A stretch of DNA of 64,000 nucleotides. Origin: Dama dama (taxonomy: Eukaryota; Chordata; Mammalia; Artiodactyla; Cervidae). Under the pieces are notes generated by a model. It had not been told where the DNA came from, ran no database searches, and saw nothing but the letters and a program-made list of their open reading frames with translations. Numbering within the stretch: the stretch's first letter is position 1; every line of letters begins with the position of its first letter. The translations under genes were made by a program, and so were the position numbers. The DNA lies in the NCBI RefSeq assembly GCF_033118175.1, contig NC_083697.1, positions 28,804,001 to 28,868,000 of the forward strand, written 5' to 3'. Of the stretch, positions 60,071 through 64,000 are shown one piece after another.

Positions 60071-60351
60071 TGTTAAATTGGAGGTGTGCCTTAGAATCAA
60101 TAAGCATAGTAAATACAACCTCATTCCTCTGTATGAAAGAAGCATCTAAATTTTTGCTGTATCTTGTCCACTGCAATCATGGGGGACAGGATTTTCTGAG
60201 AGAAGTGATTAGAACAAATTCCAACGCTTTCTATAAAAAACTTATCTTTGCCTATGGTGATTTCTTAATCATAAATGACTGAAATTTATAGGATCAAAAA
60301 TGTTTTGGACATTTTTGAATATTATAATTAAATGTCAGGTATATCAAATGG

Positions 60352-60479
60352 CTGGAGGAGGGCATGGCAGCCCACTCCAGTATTCTTGCCTGGAGAATCC
60401 CCATGGACAGAGGAGCCTGGTAGGCTACAGTCCATGGGGTCACAAAAGTGTCAGACACAACTGAGTGACTAAGCACATT
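60352..60479 (+). mobile_element. BOV-A SINE monomer
   Basis: GAGGAGGGCATGGCAGCCCA to CACAACTGAGTGACTAAGC. 8-bp duplication TCAAATGG at 60344-60351 and 60480-60487. Confidence 0.92.
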
Positions 60480-60679
60480 TCAAATGGCAGATTCCATTCT
60501 AAGTAACATTTCTTTATGTTTGCACTATAGCAGAATAGAAATCTGGTGAAAATAAATTTGAGTAGCTAGAGAAGTTCTCTAAAAATTATCGTAAATTATC
60601 TAAAACCTTACATGTTATAACTGAAGTCACTCATGGAATATTGCTGCCTTCCATTTCCCCATTAAAACCAATTGGATAT

Positions 60680-60728
60680 TGTAAAGTAATTAGCCTTCAA
60701 CTAATAAAAATAATTGGGGGAAAAAAAA
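60680..60728 (+). mobile_element. L1 tail (~50 bp)
   Basis: GTAAAGTAATTAGCCTTCAA CTAATAAAAA and an A-tail, with similar flanks AACCAATTGGATAT / AACAATTGAATAT. Confidence 0.7.
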
Positions 60729-60960
60729 ACAATTGAATATACTTACTCAAAGTTTATGGTCTTTCATACAGGTGGCATCAAAAAGGGATTTGACTTACTG
60801 GACTTTGTTCTGCACTTTTTGCTTCTACATTTCTATTTCTACAGATTTTTTCCTCCCTGAAACTAGAGTATGATGGGGTGGAGTATGCATGACGAGACAG
60901 AGCACAGAGGCTTCTTAGGACAGTGAAATATATACACTTGTATGATACCACGATGATTCC

Positions 60961-61640
60961 GTTCAGTTCAGTTCAGTCGCTCAGTCGTGTCTGATTCTTT
61001 GCGACCCCATGAACCGCAGCACGCCAGGCCTCCCTGTCCATCACCAACTCCCGGAGATTACCCAAACTCATGTCCATCGAGTCGGTGATGCCATCCAGCC
61101 ATCTCATCCTCTGTCATCCCCTTCTCCTCCTGCCCCCAAATCCCAGCATCAGGGTCTTTCCCAGTGAGTCAACTCTTCACGTGAGGTGGCCAAAGTATTG
61201 GAGTTTCAGCTTCAGCATCAGTCCTTGCAATGAACACCCAGGACTGATCTCCTTTAGGATGGACTGGCTGGATCTCCTTGCAGTCCAAGGGACTCTCAAG
61301 AGTCTTCTCCAACACCACAGTTTAAAAGCATCAATTTTTCGGCACTCAGCTTTCTTCACAGTCCAACTCTCACATCCATATGTGACCACTGGAAATACCA
61401 TAGCTTTGACTAGATGGACCTCTGTTGGCAAAGTAATGTCTCTGCTTTTTAATATGCTGTCTAGGTTGGTCGTAACTTTCCTTCCAAGGAGTAAGCGTCT
61501 TTTAATTTCCTGGCTGCAATCACCATCTGCAGTGATTTTGGAGCCCAAAAATATAAAGTCTGACACTGCTTCCTCTGTTTCCCCATCTATTTCCCATGAA
61601 GTGATGGGACCAGATGCCATGATCTTAGTTTTCTGAATGG
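60961..61640 (-). mobile_element. BovB (RTE) 3' end with 155-codon open frame
   Basis: 5'-truncated BovB, ACTGA-type tail on the left. The minus-strand frame 61177-61644 encodes the region after the RT catalytic box (KTKIMASGPITSWEIDG, then FLGSKITADGDC) to the ORF C-terminus (LQYFGHL). It lacks the endonuclease and YADD box, so it is inert; the openness suggests a fairly recent insertion. Confidence 0.93.
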
Positions 61641-61654
61641 ACACTTGTAATTAT

Positions 61655-61912
61655 ACACCTGTCCAAACCCACAGAATGCACAACACCAAGAATGAACCAT
61701 AATGTAAACTTTGGACTTTGGGTGGTTATGATATATTAATGTTGGTTCATCAGTTGCAACAAATACACTGCTGTGGTAGGAAACACTGATTATGGGGGAA
61801 GCTATGCATGTGTGGGACAGGCAGTATATGGTAAATCCCTGTTTTTCCCCTCAATTTTGCTGTAAACCTTAAACTGCTCTAAAAAACTAAAATCATAATA
61901 AAAATAGAATAT
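61655..61912 (+). repeat. L1M 3' UTR fragment
   Basis: CCCACAGAATGCACAACACC, GAATGAACCATAATGTAAAC, CTATGCATGTGTGGGACAGG, AAACTGCTCTAAAAAACTAA, an ancient L1 3' end. Confidence 0.7.
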
Positions 61913-62023
61913 GACTAAATTTTAATTTCATATATGGTCTTTGTCTTGAGTACTGTTATGGAGTATTTATATTTTCAAATTGAGAAGGAGGAGACTTCAC
62001 GGATTATGAATTAGAGATTAATG

Positions 62024-62157
62024 TTGTTTTTTATTTTTTTTGCCACGCTGTGTGGCATGTGGGTTCTTAGTTCCACAACTAGGGAGACAAGGGATCAAAC
62101 CAGTGCCTGCCTGCTGTGGAAGCATGGAGCCCTAACCACTGGACCGCCAGGGAATTC
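62024..62157 (-). mobile_element. CHR-2-like tRNA SINE
   Basis: Reverse orientation: T-run, GCCACGCTGTGTGGCATGTG, GGGATCAAACCAGTGCCTGC, ending CTGGACCGCCAGGGAATTCC. Confidence 0.88.
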
Positions 62158-63894
62158 CTAAGACATTAAAAATATTCTTTTGATCAAATATAGAGAAACG
62201 GATCACATTCTCTTAAGTCTGATAACTTTAGTTTGGATTTTCATTTTTTACTAATTCTCCAATATCAATAAAAATATGTCCTTTATGTTTTAAGAGAAAA
62301 GGATTCATCATGTGAACCAGCAATACTTGCTTCTTTGCATATGGTGACAACTGTCCTAGAGGGAGAAAATGGTTTCCTCAAAGAAAAAAATCATAACCAC
62401 CTTCCAAATACATACACATAATGATTTGCAGGCACCAAAATCAGGCCTTATACAGAGGACTGTTCACTTCCAGAGTCTTGATATGAAGGCCTTTTCACAA
62501 TGACCACTCCCGTAGATAAACGCTTCAATATATGCAGATGTCAGTGTATAAAGTGAGCGGGGGGAAAAAGGTTAACCACCCTGTCTTCTATGTCTGAAAA
62601 GATCTGATGCAAATATTTCTTTCTCTCATGTCTCTTTGTCAGTGATCTTGAATACATGGCAATAAACAAAATATTTACTCAAACTCATAATTGACAAGTT
62701 AGTGTGAAAATGTGATTTATTTTATGTTTTTATTTATATATGTTGTTTAGTGAGGAAAATCTGAAATGAACTGCCTTTAGGGCTTTTAACCATAGGAGAA
62801 CTCAACTTTTATGAATCTCACTGTTAGCACCTGGAAGTAATGAAATCATTCAGTCAACTCTCAATTGTATGTGGATGAATGAGTCATGGAATCAACACAT
62901 ATGTAATCCAACAGTTGTTAATGAAACCTTTTAAATGAGAGTGAAGGGAAGGAATCTTGACTAAGAAGGAGCAGAAAGGGGGCTTTTGGCGTGCTGGTAA
63001 TGTTCTATTTAACATTAAATGTGTTCACTTTGAGATAATTCATTAAAGTCATACCTTTGTGACTTGGGCAGTCTCTTAGTTATGCGATTTCCCCAGTTTT
63101 TAAAAGCTATTATAAAAAGAAAAAATTTTAAATGAAAACATTACATGATCTAATAAGCTCCATGAAATAATGTATTTGTCTTGTCCAACATTACATTCCC
63201 AGTGTACCTGGCACATAGGAAGGACTCAAGATATATTCAAAAGAATTAATGGTTAAAAAGAAATTCTACAACACACAAGTGGAAGAGCTTATATAAAAAG
63301 CAAAGGTTCTTTTTCAGCATGATTAACTTTTCAACACTCTTAACTTCCTCTTTTTGGTTTTCCTGGGTGTTCTTTTCATATCTCCAAACACTATGCTTAT
63401 ATCTTTTTTCTTAGTTGATCAAGTTTAGACATTGTGGCCTTGCTATGAAAGATGAGGACTCAGCTCATACCACTACCACTTACCTATCTTCTTCCTCCAA
63501 ATATAGTTATAATTAGTGAGACCTTGAACCAATTCAGAATCAAAATACTGAATTTTACATTCAATTTCTGTATCATGTTTGCCTTCAATTTCTTTGGCAA
63601 TATGAACATTGAGTAAAGAATAATTAACAACAAAAAGATGCAACTCCAGAACACATGAATGTCAGGAAGAAGCTGGACTGGGACCATAAATGATAACTCA
63701 GAATACAAAAATAGAGAGCTCCTCTTATTATCCTCATATGATAATCAATAATTGTCTTTGTACCTTCTCATGTGCATCTTCCTTAAGTTGACCTATCTCA
63801 ATAAGGCAAGAAAATCTGAAATCTTCCAACAGTACTATTATAAGAAAAAAATAATTTCAGAGGGAGATGCTTAGTCTAACCTTTCTCTTTTTTT

Positions 63895-63985
63895 CTTTTG
63901 AAGAGAGAAAATGAGGCCCAGAGAAATTAATTTGCCCCAAGTCACAGAGCTTATCAATAGCAGCCTACCAATATTTTGTCCAGTT
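63895..63985 (-). repeat. MIR-like fragment
   Basis: GAGGCCCAGAGAAATTAAT, CCCAAGTCACAGAGCTTAT, reverse MIR core. Confidence 0.55.
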
Positions 63986-64000
63986 ATTTACTTATTCATT

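Larger units (their letters stand above)
45760..64000 (-). other. NFKB1: NFKB1 intron 1 (partial, runs off right edge)
   Basis: Everything upstream of exon 2 in transcript sense. No CpG island, first exon or other gene is visible, so the promoter lies beyond the right edge. A small CpG-richer patch at 46205-46325 and a cluster of kappa-B/ISRE-like motifs at 47765-49265 stand out. Stretches with nothing recognised: 46330-47760, 48550-49050, 49270-49970, 51220-51710, 52810-53100, 53530-54030 and 62160-63890. Confidence 0.8.

Noticed and set aside
61177..61644. 155-codon frame as a host gene
   Set aside because: It is the C-terminal part of BovB reverse transcriptase, without catalytic box, ending in a BovB tail.
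1..64000. CRISPR array, bacterial operon, phage or a novel defence system
   Set aside because: Sequence is mammalian intron with ruminant retrotransposons; no such structures are present.

Overview
The window is nuclear DNA of a ruminant, most likely a bovid. It contains Bov-tA and BOV-A2 SINEs, BovB (RTE) LINE ends with ACTGA-type tails, CHR-type tRNA SINEs and ruminant L1 3' ends, together with ancient mammalian MIR, L2, MER5, MER2 and MLT1 remnants. There are no bacterial-style genes, CRISPR arrays or operons.

The one host gene I can support is NFKB1 (NF-kappa-B p105/p50), on the minus strand. Four consecutive coding exons are readable with exact splice sites: exon 2 with the start codon (45714-45759), exon 3 (41223-41298), exon 4 (36869-36906) and exon 5 (32554-32652). 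Together they encode residues 1-84: the divergent N-terminal leader, the start of the Rel homology domain, and the DNA-recognition loop with RFRYVCEGPSHGG. Exon numbers follow the human gene from memory. Exon 6 (beginning ICNYVGPAK in human) is not found at 1-32553, so intron 5 exceeds 32.5 kb. No CpG-island promoter or exon 1 is seen right of exon 2, so intron 1 exceeds 18 kb.

Layout along the + strand: 1-32553 intron 5; 32653-36868 intron 4; 36907-41222 intron 3; 41299-45713 intron 2; 45760-64000 intron 1. All else is intronic and mostly transposon-derived. Every L1 whose direction I could read lies on the + strand, antisense to NFKB1; SINEs and BovB lie both ways.

I found no new multi-gene system. 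The points most worth checking are: a mariner-derived near-perfect hairpin resembling cattle miR-2284/2285 precursors (25301-25369); a BOV-A SINE fused to an AATAAA/poly(A)-bearing segment within one target-site duplication, which looks like SINE 3' transduction (29667-30138); a TAGCAG tandem acceptor at exon 4 that would add or drop one alanine; a cluster of kappa-B and ISRE-like sites in intron 1 (47.8-49.3 kb); and a pair of ~114-bp direct repeats bracketing a BOV-A2/BovB block (51713-52804). All matches to named families and human residues are from memory; no search was run.
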